DNA from: Aquiflexum sp041751335
GTDB lineage: Bacteria; Bacteroidota; Bacteroidia; Cytophagales; Cyclobacteriaceae
Direction of reading: 5' to 3'
Assembly: GCF_041751335.1 (NCBI RefSeq)
Contig: NZ_JBGSXS010000155.1
Location: 13,897 to 77,896, forward strand
DNA: 64,000 bases
A program made the position numbers and the translations under genes. Below are positions 43,648-52,942 of the stretch, in pieces. The number at the start of each line of letters is the position of its first letter. Position 1 is the first letter of the stretch. The notes under the pieces are model-generated. The model had not been told where the DNA came from, did no database searches, and saw only the letters and a program-made list of their open reading frames with translations.

Positions 43648-46140
43648 TTAGCTCAACAAATAGACAGGTATATTTTCGGAGGTTGAAACCAACAACTCAT
43701 CCAGGTTTTGAATCTTTTCTATCTTCTTTGTCAAAGGCAGGTAAGGGATAAATTCCCTGCCCTTAAACAGGAAGGCCTCCTTGGTTTCAGGATGGATAGC
43801 GACCAATCTCACCCAATCATTGGCAAACCACTCGTAGGTTGCGTCATGAGTTTTGATGGTCTTGAGGACTGTTTCGGGAAAATGCTCCACTGTGATCAGA
43901 ATCCGGAGTGGATCATGGATGGTGATCATCTGACTTGGTAATCCGGGTCTCAGGTCACCGTCAATACCGTTTGCAACTCCAATCAAGCCCATGACATTAT
44001 GGGGAAGTTTACTTCCTGCCCCAAGCCGTTGATTGTCTACCCTAGAGAAATAATACTCCAAGTTGATGCCACCGCAGACAGGAGCTACTGCTTTGACGAT
44101 GTTCAGAAGGTATTTTCCTTCCGGATCGATGCTGTAATCATAGGAATTGAGAAAGGCTCTTTTATCCAAAAACAGGTGCTTGTTGGATTCTCTTTTCCCG
44201 ATCACACAAAGCGCATTGGTCGCATGGTTCCATTCAGGCCTTGGTTCGAAAAGCGACAATGCTCTGAGCTTGACTTTCTCGTGAACTTTGGCGGCTTCCT
44301 GTGTGGAGTCTACGGTATCGAATCTCCTTGACCTTTCTTTGGCGTTGTAATCCAAAGCGATTTCAAAAGTCTGTAGATTACTCTGGTGACGGAGCATGTT
44401 CTCTTTTGTCAAGACATCGAGGTCATAAAACTCCATCTCATCCCTTGTCGTGTCATGCAAGCCTCCCACAAATTGGGTATTGGCAGGGATGACTATCCCC
44501 CTTTCTTCCAACGCCTTTCTGACTTCCGGATGATTTCCAAAATAGGCTCCAACGCGGGCATTGACCGAACCGGATCGTCCGCTACAAGCACCACAGTCAT
44601 AGCCTGCATAGTGGGTATTGTTTACCGAGCTGGCTCCGTGTCCAAAAATGTATACCAAAGGAGCAAAGTCCTTGACAAGCCCGATGCCTTTGAGCAATCC
44701 TTCCAGACTATTGGTCATTTCTTCCAGCGTAAAACCCACCTGAAGCCCATGATATTTATGTTCGGGGGTTTTACATTCTATACTCAGTTTCCCCTTTGGA
44801 TCCATATGGCTGAAAGAAGAAACCATAGCAGGTGTAGGGCCGGGATGGAAGATATTTTTGGCCATGTTTACTGCAGACCAAAATCCCATAGTCTGGGAAA
44901 TCGCCCATCCTCCAAATATTCCTTTCGAATGTTTGCTGAAATGGGAGTCTTTTTCATGTCTAAGTTTGGCCTCAGATTCCCGGATAACATGTACAGGCGT
45001 AACTGGCGCAGGACATACTTTGGTCATAAACTTGCCATGCTCCGGCTGGAAGAAAAAAGGGATGTTGAAAAATCCCGCCGTGCCGAAGGTCTGGCTATCC
45101 GGCGCAAACCGCTCGATATACCTTCTGACCGAACAGCACCTGTCATCTATACAAAAAAGCGCCTGAAAGGAAGTGGCTTCCTTCTTGAAATCCTCCTCAT
45201 GGCTGAGTTGAAGTCCTCTGATGACTTGGTCAAAATAGGTCCATTCGAAAGCTTCCTGCCACATTTTGAGGACTTCGTAGTATTCTTTTCCATCAACTTT
45301 AGTCAAAACAGGTAAGAGGTCTCCTGGCATATGTTTGACTATAGGATCCCATTTAGCCCCCAATCTCTTGTCAAGTGCATCAATCTCCAGCAGGCATTCA
45401 ACAAAAATCAAGTCATGGAGGCTGATGGCTTTTTTGTCCAACAAACTCATTGGCTGATGCTCCAACACCGCCACCATACCTGACCATCCTGGATGGGCAA
45501 ATTGCTGGTCAAAAAGATATTGCCTGAAATAGCCCTTGCTTCCCACCAAAATTTCAAGAAGGTCTTCCAATTTGGTTTTGGGGTCAAGAAGCAGGTTTTT
45601 GGTCCTTTCAGTTTTGAAGAGATTGGCAAAACTATTGGATTCGAGGTTTCGGATGGCGGCCAGAAAACCCTTGGAAGGTACCGGGAATTTCCAGATGGCA
45701 ATACCCTGGTCAAGATAGCTTCCCAACATCCTGAAAAGAGTGGTATGTGTTTCCTTATCGAGATTGACATGGTGGTGGCTCTTCCATACATTTCTCAACC
45801 TGCCTATAATGGCTTCAGGTTGGTTTTTACAGTTTTTGTGGAGCATGACATCTTTCCATTTTGCCGATTCTTCTTGGCCCTTGTGGGAAAGAATTACACG
45901 GTCAAGGATGTCTTCATTTATTTTGTTCTTGGCATACAAATCCCGAAAGGATTCCACAGAAAGATAAGTCTTGTAGCCAAAGTTTTCTGCTGCGGTCTGT
46001 AGCGCCTCGTGAAATGGAAGATGCTGAAAGGCATGCAGGGTATTGTGATGCACAAAGTCCTTTAAAGGGGCTTGCGCAGGCAAGTAGTGACCCAATTCAT
46101 GGATGACATGATTGAGTTCTTCAGGCAAGGTTGTTGCCAT
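43648..46140 (-). CDS. dabA: DabA (DUF2309), energy-coupled carbonic-anhydrase-like subunit
   Basis: 830 residues. The zinc site of characterised DabA (Cys351, Asp353, His524, Cys539 in Halothiobacillus) is conserved here as Cys330 and Asp332 in CIDDRC, His501 in IFGHGASS and Cys516 in YDCGACSG. The 15-residue His-Cys spacing is identical. It would convert CO2 to bicarbonate in the cytoplasm, driven by the membrane partner DabB. First gene of the operon dabA-dabB-sulP. A small exported protein gene lies upstream in the same direction. Confidence 0.92.
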   Translation of the reverse strand: MATTLPEELNHVIHELGHYLPAQAPLKDFVHHNTLHAFQHLPFHEALQTAAENFGYKTYLSVESFRDLYAKNKINEDILDRVILSHKGQEESAKWKDVMLHKNCKNQPEAIIGRLRNVWKSHHHVNLDKETHTTLFRMLGSYLDQGIAIWKFPVPSKGFLAAIRNLESNSFANLFKTERTKNLLLDPKTKLEDLLEILVGSKGYFRQYLFDQQFAHPGWSGMVAVLEHQPMSLLDKKAISLHDLIFVECLLEIDALDKRLGAKWDPIVKHMPGDLLPVLTKVDGKEYYEVLKMWQEAFEWTYFDQVIRGLQLSHEEDFKKEATSFQALFCIDDRCCSVRRYIERFAPDSQTFGTAGFFNIPFFFQPEHGKFMTKVCPAPVTPVHVIRESEAKLRHEKDSHFSKHSKGIFGGWAISQTMGFWSAVNMAKNIFHPGPTPAMVSSFSHMDPKGKLSIECKTPEHKYHGLQVGFTLEEMTNSLEGLLKGIGLVKDFAPLVYIFGHGASSVNNTHYAGYDCGACSGRSGSVNARVGAYFGNHPEVRKALEERGIVIPANTQFVGGLHDTTRDEMEFYDLDVLTKENMLRHQSNLQTFEIALDYNAKERSRRFDTVDSTQEAAKVHEKVKLRALSLFEPRPEWNHATNALCVIGKRESNKHLFLDKRAFLNSYDYSIDPEGKYLLNIVKAVAPVCGGINLEYYFSRVDNQRLGAGSKLPHNVMGLIGVANGIDGDLRPGLPSQMITIHDPLRILITVEHFPETVLKTIKTHDATYEWFANDWVRLVAIHPETKEAFLFKGREFIPYLPLTKKIEKIQNLDELLVSTSENIPVYLLS

Positions 46141-46223
46141 AAATAGAACAAATTAGTAGTGTAAAATAGGTGTTTGGAAAATGCAGGGTAATACCCTATG
46201 AATCTTGTACGATTCTAAAAATT

Positions 46224-46631
46224 TTATTTCAAGTGGATTCTAAGGCAATGAAAAAGTATGTAAAGCTCGGAATAATTTGAAAAAACAACTTCATTATTGA
46301 AAGATGATCCGTCAGCCTGTAATAATAGGTTGAGTGAATAAATGTGTGATCGGAATCCAGATTGATTTAAATCTGAATACTGTTTGATATCTTTTTTTGT
46401 ATCTTCTTCATTCTCTTCTATTTCTATAAAAAAAACTTTAGAACTTACGTTATTTTCAAAATCAAAATCAGTTGACGAAATTTCTGATCCTATTAAACCA
46501 GAATCATAAATTGGCTCAGCACTAATATTTTGGATGGAGAGAAAAGAAAAAAATAAGCATAGCATTAAAGTGGCAGTCGCAAAACTTTTCTTATTGCTAA
46601 ATTTTAAACGATTTATGGATTTGATAATCAT
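46224..46631 (-). CDS. Small exported protein upstream of dabA, unknown
   Basis: 135 residues with a signal peptide (NKKSFATATLMLCLFFSFLS, cleavage near ISAEP). The mature part is acidic (FIEIEENEEDTKKD) without cysteines of note, and ends YLILFHC-type hydrophobic-basic. No family recognised. It is 84 bp upstream of dabA in the same direction. A role in CO2 uptake is possible but not supported by the sequence. Confidence 0.6.
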   Translation of the reverse strand: MIIKSINRLKFSNKKSFATATLMLCLFFSFLSIQNISAEPIYDSGLIGSEISSTDFDFENNVSSKVFFIEIEENEEDTKKDIKQYSDLNQSGFRSHIYSLNLLLQADGSSFNNEVVFSNYSELYILFHCLRIHLK

Positions 46632-46867
46632 CTAATCAATTTCTAGTCCAAAGCTAGTCATTATATTTAATGAATGGTTTTTAATACTTAAAAATTAAAC
46701 AACAACTCAAAACTACCCTATTGTTTGTTTAAAATAAGTGATAAGAGTCACCTATTAAATATTTCCACTTTCAGAATCAGATTTAATTCCTTAATTTTCG
46801 AACTGTTTTATTTAGCAAAAATGTGTTTGGTTGACGGATTCGCTCCGTTTGGCATCAAATTGTCCGT
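46632..46867. other. Divergent gap upstream of the SNF2 helicase gene
   Basis: 236 bp, AT-rich. A small hairpin, ACGGA-TTCGC-TCCGT, lies at 46834-46848, only 20 bp before the SNF2 start. Function unknown; it could be an attenuator or chance. No clear -7/-33 pair was found. Confidence 0.4.
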
Positions 46868-49804
46868 ATGAAAGTATCAGCAGAACAGCCATTTGAGATT
46901 ATCTATTCTTTATTCAGCCATGAATTCTTGGGATTGCTTTTTGAGTCCTTTGTGGTGCAGTTGGATGAAAAGGGAAGGCTGTCCTATGCCCATCAAAATA
47001 TTTCTCATGTCAACGCCCCTGAATTCTCCTCTGGACTGGATGAGACCGATTTTCAACTGATTCGCTGGATGGATGAAATGCAGCAAGAGTCTGTGGTCAA
47101 ACGGTTCAATATCAAAAAACTCAAACCTAAGGAATACCTCAGGAAAATCTATGACGAAAATACAGGAAACAAAGAATTCCAACAGTTAATAGAATTGAAA
47201 CTGGAGACTCTGCGCGCAAAGATCCTGGATAAAATGAGTGGAAAGCGGTTTTTTGAAATGGGAAATGATGGAAACCCTATTTGGAGGGAAATTGAAATCA
47301 TGCCTGAAAAAGCTTCCGTCCTATTTCATTTCAGAAGAAATGAAGACAATACCCATTATTTCCCTACCATTAAATATCAGGGAGAACGCTTAGAATGGCA
47401 GTACAGAAACGGTTTTTTGATCTGCCACGAACCTGCATGGCTTGTTGTGAATTATCAATTGTACAGTTTTGAAAAAGGAGTCGATGGGAAGAAGCTTAAG
47501 CCATTTTTGAGCAAAAAATTCATTGTTATACCACGGAAAGTTGAAAAACAGTACTACGAAAAATTTGTGACCCAATTGGTATCTTCGTTTGATGTTTATG
47601 CCAAAGGCTTTGATATCAAAGTGGAAAGATCGAAACCAAATCCAGTACTTAGCCTCAGTGACCTGCCCTCAAATCCCAAAGAAGATCTTTTTGGTAATAA
47701 CCTTGAAAATGAAGAGGAAGAAGATAAAATCGTATTCGATCTTCAGTTCCAATACGGGGAATATGCTTTTAGGGCGGAGGAGAAAACAAATAATAATGTA
47801 GAGCTTGAACAACTTGGAGACGATTATATTTTTCACAAAGTAATTCGTGACCTTGAAAAGGAAAAATCTTATGGAGATTACCTAAAGGAATTGGGATTAC
47901 CTGTAAAAACTTCTAGGTATTCTTTAGCTAAATCCAAAGCTTTTGGTTGGATCAATACCCATAAAGAATCACTCGAAAACATGGGTATCCGAATACAACA
48001 GGGTACCAATATGAAAGGCAAACGATATTTTATCGGTCGTGCACATATATCGGTGGATGTTAAGGAAAACATTGACTGGTTTGATGTAAATGCAATCATT
48101 CAGTTTGGACCTTTTAAGATCCCTTTCCAAAAAATCAGAAAAATGTTGCTTTTGGGCAAAACAGAATTTGAATTGCCCAACGGTGAAATCGCTGTAATCC
48201 CGGATTCCTGGTTTGTAAATTACTCTGAGATTTTTGCCTTTTTGGAAGATCAGGAAAAAGAAAATGAAGAACATGCCTTAGTACTTAAAAAGCACCATAT
48301 TGCATTGGCCCAAGAACTTCAAAGCGGTAATTTGGTCCAACTGACGCTTAGCAGAAAACTGGAAAAGCTAAGAGATTTTTCAAGTATTGAAGATTATGAA
48401 CTACCAGTTACCTTTAAAGGAACCCTTCGCCCTTACCAAAAAGCAGGTTATAATTGGTTGAGATTTTTAAGTGAGTATCGTTTTGGCGGCTGTCTCGCTG
48501 ATGATATGGGATTGGGGAAAACCGTTCAGACCTTGGCGCTTTTGGCCCATGAAAAAGAGACAAATCCGGATGCCACCTCACTTTTGGTCATGCCCACTTC
48601 CCTTATTTATAACTGGGAACTAGAGGCCAAAAAATTCACTCCAAAACTTAAAATCCTGACCTACACAGGCACACAAAGAGTTAAAGATAATTCACAGTTT
48701 GCGAAATACGATCTTGTTTTGAGTTCTTATGGGATAACCAGAATGGATGTGGATATCTTAAAAGATTTTTATTTCAATTACATCATTTTGGATGAATCTC
48801 AGGCCATCAAAAACCCGGGAAGTATCATTGCAAAAGCCGTGAATGAGCTCAATTGCCGTCATCGCTTGATTTTGACAGGAACTCCTGTTGAAAATGGCAC
48901 CATGGATTTGTGGTCACAGATGAATTTCATTAACCGGGGATTGTTGGGTAATCAGAACATGTTTAAAAAACAGTTTTTGCTGCCAATAGAAAAAAAGAAT
49001 GACATGGACAAAGCCATTAAGCTGAATGCCATGATCAAACCTTTTATTCTAAGAAGATTAAAATCCCAAGTGGCAACTGATCTTCCTGAAAAAGTCGTCA
49101 ATATCAAATACTCAACCATGACCTCAGCGCAAGAAAAAGCTTATGAGGAGGTCAAAGGTTATTATCGTGAAAAAATAGTTACAGAGTTTGGTGTACCAGG
49201 GATGAAAAATCAGCAGTTTATGCTGTTAAGAGGCCTTACCCAGTTGCGACAGATAGCCAATCATCCCAAGTTGACTGATAAGGAATATAAAGGAGATTCC
49301 GGTAAGTTGGAGGATGTTATCCACATGTTGCACGCCACTGCAAGTGAAGGTCACAAGGTATTGGTCTTCAGTCAATTTGTTCGGCATTTGGCCATTGTCA
49401 AAGATTATCTTGACCAGGAAAACATGCAATATGCCTATCTTGACGGAACCACCAAAGACAGACAAAAACAGGTTACCATTTTTCAGGAAAATGAAGATGT
49501 GAAAATTTTCTTAATTTCTCTCAAGGCGGGGGGAGTCGGATTAAACCTGACTAAAGCAGAATATGTCTTTTTGTTGGACCCATGGTGGAACCCTGCCGTG
49601 GAAGCCCAAGCGATTGACAGGGCCCACCGTATCGGTCAGGAAAATAAAGTCATCATTTATAAATTCATCACCAAGGATACCGTTGAAGAAAAAATCATGG
49701 CACTTCAGCAAAGAAAAATGGCTTTGGCCGGAGAACTTATCAGTACGGAAGAAAGCTTTATGAAGACCTTGGACAAAGAAGACATTGAAGCATTGTTAAC
49801 CTAA
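46868..49804 (+). CDS. SNF2-family DNA-dependent ATPase/helicase
   Basis: 978 residues. The N-terminal about 500 residues are a SNF2-associated extension. The helicase core starts with ADDMGLGKTVQTLALLAHEK (Walker A near residue 549), motif II ILDESQAIKNP, motif III ILTGTPVEN, and C-terminal motifs GVGLNLTKAEYVF, and QAIDRAHRIGQ. It is the bacterial SWI2/SNF2 type, thought to remodel protein-DNA complexes, sometimes in transcription recycling. No phage-defence partner is adjacent; purU follows 12 bp downstream, probably co-transcribed. Confidence 0.92.
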   Translation: MKVSAEQPFEIIYSLFSHEFLGLLFESFVVQLDEKGRLSYAHQNISHVNAPEFSSGLDETDFQLIRWMDEMQQESVVKRFNIKKLKPKEYLRKIYDENTGNKEFQQLIELKLETLRAKILDKMSGKRFFEMGNDGNPIWREIEIMPEKASVLFHFRRNEDNTHYFPTIKYQGERLEWQYRNGFLICHEPAWLVVNYQLYSFEKGVDGKKLKPFLSKKFIVIPRKVEKQYYEKFVTQLVSSFDVYAKGFDIKVERSKPNPVLSLSDLPSNPKEDLFGNNLENEEEEDKIVFDLQFQYGEYAFRAEEKTNNNVELEQLGDDYIFHKVIRDLEKEKSYGDYLKELGLPVKTSRYSLAKSKAFGWINTHKESLENMGIRIQQGTNMKGKRYFIGRAHISVDVKENIDWFDVNAIIQFGPFKIPFQKIRKMLLLGKTEFELPNGEIAVIPDSWFVNYSEIFAFLEDQEKENEEHALVLKKHHIALAQELQSGNLVQLTLSRKLEKLRDFSSIEDYELPVTFKGTLRPYQKAGYNWLRFLSEYRFGGCLADDMGLGKTVQTLALLAHEKETNPDATSLLVMPTSLIYNWELEAKKFTPKLKILTYTGTQRVKDNSQFAKYDLVLSSYGITRMDVDILKDFYFNYIILDESQAIKNPGSIIAKAVNELNCRHRLILTGTPVENGTMDLWSQMNFINRGLLGNQNMFKKQFLLPIEKKNDMDKAIKLNAMIKPFILRRLKSQVATDLPEKVVNIKYSTMTSAQEKAYEEVKGYYREKIVTEFGVPGMKNQQFMLLRGLTQLRQIANHPKLTDKEYKGDSGKLEDVIHMLHATASEGHKVLVFSQFVRHLAIVKDYLDQENMQYAYLDGTTKDRQKQVTIFQENEDVKIFLISLKAGGVGLNLTKAEYVFLLDPWWNPAVEAQAIDRAHRIGQENKVIIYKFITKDTVEEKIMALQQRKMALAGELISTEESFMKTLDKEDIEALLT

Positions 49805-49816
49805 TATTTTTAAAAA

Positions 49817-50671
49817 ATGAAAAAAGCAATTTTGATGATCCGTTGCAAGGATCAAAAAGGTATTGTGGCAGCTGTATCGGAATTCTTATTTTCTTATCAT
49901 GGCAATATTTTGGAAATTGACCAGCACGTTGATGAGGAAATTGGGATGTTTTTTATGAGGGCTGCCTGGGAACTTGAAAGCTTTGCGCTTAAGAAGGAAG
50001 AAATAGAACCCATTTTTGAAGCCAAGGTGGCTAAAATCTTTGAAATGGAATTCGAACTTTATTTCAATTTCAGAAAACCAAGAATGGCGATCATGGTTTC
50101 CAAGTTGTCGCATTGCCTGATCGATATTTTGAGCAAGTTCTATTCAGAACAGTTTGAAGCCGAAATCCCCTTGATAATCTCTAATCACCCTGACCATAAA
50201 AAAGTAGTGGAGGCTTTTGGAATCCCTTTTTATTACCTTCCAATGGACAAGTCCAATAAAGATCTGGTTGAAGAAAGACAATTGGAACTGCTCAATGAAT
50301 TCAGGGTTGATTTTGTGGTATTGGCCAGGTATATGCAGATTCTCAGTGGCGATTTTATCCGTAATTATCCAAACAAAATCATCAATATCCATCACTCTTT
50401 CCTTCCCGCCTTTGTGGGGGCCAAGCCCTATCATGCGGCCTATGAAAGAGGTGTCAAAATCATAGGGGCCACTGCCCACTACGTCACTGAAGAATTGGAT
50501 GCAGGACCTATCATTGAGCAGGATATCGCAAGAGTCAGGCACCATAACCTGCCTTCCGATCTGGTCCAAATTGGTCAGGATGTGGAAAAAGTAGTTCTAT
50601 CAAAAGCCATCAAATACCATCTGGAAAGAAAAGTCCTGGCTTATGGAAACAAGACGGTGATATTTTACTAA
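49817..50671 (+). CDS. purU: Formyltetrahydrofolate deformylase
   Basis: 284 residues. An N-terminal ACT domain (ILMIRCKDQKGIVAAVSEFL) is followed by a formyltransferase-like catalytic domain with NIHHSFLPAFVGAKPYHAAY and TEELDAGPIIEQD, containing the catalytic His and Asp. It hydrolyses 10-formyl-THF to formate and THF, balancing one-carbon pools and supplying formate for purine synthesis. Length and motifs match E. coli PurU (280). Confidence 0.95.
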   Translation: MKKAILMIRCKDQKGIVAAVSEFLFSYHGNILEIDQHVDEEIGMFFMRAAWELESFALKKEEIEPIFEAKVAKIFEMEFELYFNFRKPRMAIMVSKLSHCLIDILSKFYSEQFEAEIPLIISNHPDHKKVVEAFGIPFYYLPMDKSNKDLVEERQLELLNEFRVDFVVLARYMQILSGDFIRNYPNKIINIHHSFLPAFVGAKPYHAAYERGVKIIGATAHYVTEELDAGPIIEQDIARVRHHNLPSDLVQIGQDVEKVVLSKAIKYHLERKVLAYGNKTVIFY

Positions 50672-50688
50672 TTCATCCCAATGATCAG

Positions 50689-51030
50689 CTAAATATCCAG
50701 AATCGCCTTCAGCTTCCATAGGAGTTCTGCCGATTGATCTGCTCCGATTTTGCCAAGACGTTGTAGCAACCGTTCATTATCCAAGGCCCGGATTTGGTCG
50801 ATTAATACTTCCGAATCCTGTTCCAGTCCTGTTCCGATGGTATCGAGTTTCACCCGCAACACATTCTTCTCTTCCGAAAGCTGACTTGTGATGGGGCAGG
50901 CGAGCTTGGAGGGATGCCCGACCTTGTTCAGTAGATCTGTTTGGATGATCACAACAGGTCGGATTTTTCCAGGTTCCGTCCCTTTTGAAGGATTTAGGTT
51001 GGCAAGCCAAATGTCAAATTGCGCCTTCAT
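50689..51030 (-). CDS. mazF: MazF/PemK-type endoribonuclease toxin
   Basis: 113 residues of the PemK/MazF family: FDIWLANLNPSKGTEPGKIRPVV start, the RPVVIIQTD strand, ACPITSQ, and VLIDQIRALDNERL. It is a sequence-specific mRNA interferase. The antitoxin gene overlaps it by 17 bp upstream. The fold and conserved Arg/Thr positions look complete, so the toxin is probably active. Confidence 0.9.
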   Translation of the reverse strand: MKAQFDIWLANLNPSKGTEPGKIRPVVIIQTDLLNKVGHPSKLACPITSQLSEEKNVLRVKLDTIGTGLEQDSEVLIDQIRALDNERLLQRLGKIGADQSAELLWKLKAILDI

Positions 51031-51250
51031 CGATCAACTCATCCATTTCCTTATTGACCAACATCGAAGAGTTTTTGACCATCTTGGATGCGACTGCAGA
51101 GTCCTTCCCAAGTTTTTTGCGTTTTTGGACTCGGTTGTAAAACCTTAAAGCCTCATTGATATACCTATTTCGCGGAATCCCATTTTCCGACACAATCTTT
51201 TCGGTCTCCTCGAAGATCCCTTCATCCAATTTTAGTGAAAGTGTTTTCAT
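51014..51250 (-). CDS. MazF-partner antitoxin (ribbon-helix-helix)
   Basis: 78 residues from the ATG at 51250 (MKTLSLKLDEGIFEE); an upstream in-frame start is less likely. The N-terminal TLSLKLDEGIFEETEKIVSE resembles a ribbon-helix-helix DNA-binding domain, and the C-terminal helix (MLVNKEMDELIDEGAI) would bind the toxin. It overlaps mazF by 17 bp, a usual toxin-antitoxin layout. Confidence 0.85.
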   Translation of the reverse strand: MKTLSLKLDEGIFEETEKIVSENGIPRNRYINEALRFYNRVQKRKKLGKDSAVASKMVKNSSMLVNKEMDELIDEGAI

Positions 51251-51389
51251 GTTACTGTCCGTATTACCAAAAGTATATACCAATATACTTGAAAAAAGTT
51301 GAATTGGGACAAGCTTTTCTTACTAGTGTTTCGCTTTTAGATGTAGAATAGGGGTTCGGTGTTGACTGCATAAATTATAATATTCAATG

Positions 51390-51419
51390 AATCCCAACTT
51401 GTATATACAGGTTGGGATT
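51390..51419. promoter_or_regulatory. 30-bp GntR operator palindrome
   Basis: AATCCCAACT-TGTATATACA-GGTTGGGATT is a palindrome with one mismatch pair. The core TGTATATACA fits the GT-n-TA-n-AC consensus of HutC-type GntR regulators. It lies 13 bp before the start of the GntR gene, so it is a likely autoregulatory operator controlling the whole deoC cluster. Confidence 0.85.
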
Positions 51420-51432
51420 CTTATTTTTGGTA

Positions 51433-52146
51433 ATGGAAACCTTCAAATATAAGGAATTACAACATCTGCTCAAATCACAGATCATCAAAGGCGTTTATAA
51501 GGAAGGGGATTTACTTCCATCTGAAAATGTGTTGTCATCTGAACATGACATGACTAGGACCACCGTCAGACAGGCGCTTCAAAAAATGGAAGATGATGGC
51601 TATATCATCAAAAGAAAGGGCAAAGGCAGCATTGTTAATCTTAAGAAAAAGCGTTTGGGGCTTTTGTCATTCAAAGGTTTTTCTGAGGTGATCAGCCATA
51701 CAGACGACAAAGTCAACAATCAGATTTTGGAAGGACCTGTTCTGCAAAATTGGTCGTATGACTTTTTTTATCCGTTATCAGAAGCCGAATTGGAAGCCGA
51801 CTGTATTTTCCTTCATCGGCTTAGGTTTATAAATCAGTCACCTATTATGTTGGAATATACCTATATACCAAATACGGATCTTCCAAAATTCACAGAAACA
51901 AAACTTGTCAGTGATTCTCTATTTGCTACCCTTGCTTTGAACTATGATATCGAAATAATGTCAATGGATCAAGAAGTAAGAGCAATCAAGGCTGACGCTG
52001 GATTGGCTGCTTATTTGAAAACAGGATTGGGCGAACCCATTCTCCATGCTTACAGAAAATACGGGACTTCCAGAAAAGACCTTTTTGTTTACAGCTCCTT
52101 GTTTTTCAATACAGAATCATATGCCATAGGAAGTTATTTTCAATAG
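51433..52146 (+). CDS. GntR-family regulator (HutC type) of the deoC cluster
   Basis: 237 residues from the ATG at 51433 (METFKYKELQHLLK). Residues 1-70 are the GntR winged helix (DLLPSENVLSSEHDMTRTTV). Residues 75-237 are a UTRA ligand domain (ILEYTYIPNTDLP, IMSMDQEVRAI). Its own operator palindrome precedes it. It should sense a sugar or sugar phosphate and control the downstream deoC, kinase and isomerase genes, which begin 26 bp after it. Confidence 0.88.
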   Translation: METFKYKELQHLLKSQIIKGVYKEGDLLPSENVLSSEHDMTRTTVRQALQKMEDDGYIIKRKGKGSIVNLKKKRLGLLSFKGFSEVISHTDDKVNNQILEGPVLQNWSYDFFYPLSEAELEADCIFLHRLRFINQSPIMLEYTYIPNTDLPKFTETKLVSDSLFATLALNYDIEIMSMDQEVRAIKADAGLAAYLKTGLGEPILHAYRKYGTSRKDLFVYSSLFFNTESYAIGSYFQ

Positions 52147-52172
52147 AAAATCTACACTTAAAGAAAAATATT

Positions 52173-52931
52173 ATGCTTAAAGAAGTCAGAGAACTCGCCA
52201 AAATGATTGATCATAGTCTCCTGCATCCAACGATGACAGACAAGGATTTGAAAGAAGGATGTGAATTGGCCAGGCATTACGATGCAGCATCAGTTTGCAT
52301 CAAACCTTATGCGGTCAAGGATGCTGTGAAGTGGTTGGAAGGTTCAAATGTCATGGTATGTACCGTGATTGGATTTCCACATGGTAACAGCAGTACGGAT
52401 GTAAAAGTATACGAGACCGAAAAGGCCTGTCAAGAGGGTGCTGTGGAAATCGATATGGTTGTCAATATTGGGAAAGTTTTACAGGAAGATTGGGATTATG
52501 TGAGTCAGGAAATTGAAGCAATTGTAGCGGTAACCAAAAAACACAAAGCTGCATTAAAAGTGATTTTTGAAAATGATTATCTACCCGAAGACAAATACAA
52601 AATTAAACTCTGTGAAATCTGCAGTGCGGCTAAAGTTGAATTTGTCAAGACCTCCACAGGTTATGGTTTTAACAAAGGCAGCGATGGCAAATACAGCTAC
52701 GAAGGGGCTACCGAACATGACTTGAAATTGATGCGGAAACACAGCGCTCCTGAAGTACAGATTAAAGCTGCCGGTGGAGTCCGGACTTTGGAGGATTTGC
52801 TTAAAGTAAAATCCTGGGGAGTGACTAGAATCGGGGCAACTGCCACTGCTACGATTTTAGAAGATGCAAAAAATAAATATAGTGGAGAAACAGGTGGTAT
52901 ACCTGATTTCAAAGAAAGTGAGGGCTATTAA
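52173..52931 (+). CDS. deoC: Deoxyribose-phosphate aldolase (DeoC family)
   Basis: 252 residues. A class I aldolase of the DeoC TIM-barrel family. The Schiff-base lysine is in FVKTSTGYG, with the partner lysine in VQIKAAGGVRT and the phosphate loop TRIGATATATIL. It would split deoxyribose-5-phosphate, or a related sugar phosphate, to acetaldehyde and glyceraldehyde-3-phosphate. Start ATG at 52173. The kinase gene follows after 11 bp. The kinase-isomerase context suggests a dedicated sugar catabolic route rather than plain nucleoside salvage. Confidence 0.92.
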   Translation: MLKEVRELAKMIDHSLLHPTMTDKDLKEGCELARHYDAASVCIKPYAVKDAVKWLEGSNVMVCTVIGFPHGNSSTDVKVYETEKACQEGAVEIDMVVNIGKVLQEDWDYVSQEIEAIVAVTKKHKAALKVIFENDYLPEDKYKIKLCEICSAAKVEFVKTSTGYGFNKGSDGKYSYEGATEHDLKLMRKHSAPEVQIKAAGGVRTLEDLLKVKSWGVTRIGATATATILEDAKNKYSGETGGIPDFKESEGY

Positions 52932-52942
52932 CCGATATTTTT

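Noticed and set aside
44386..45315. 309-residue rightward ORF
   Set aside because: Antisense to dabA, whose catalytic residues and length are well supported.
46834..46848. ACGGATTCGCTCCGT as a terminator
   Set aside because: Only a 5-bp stem and no T-run; too weak to call.
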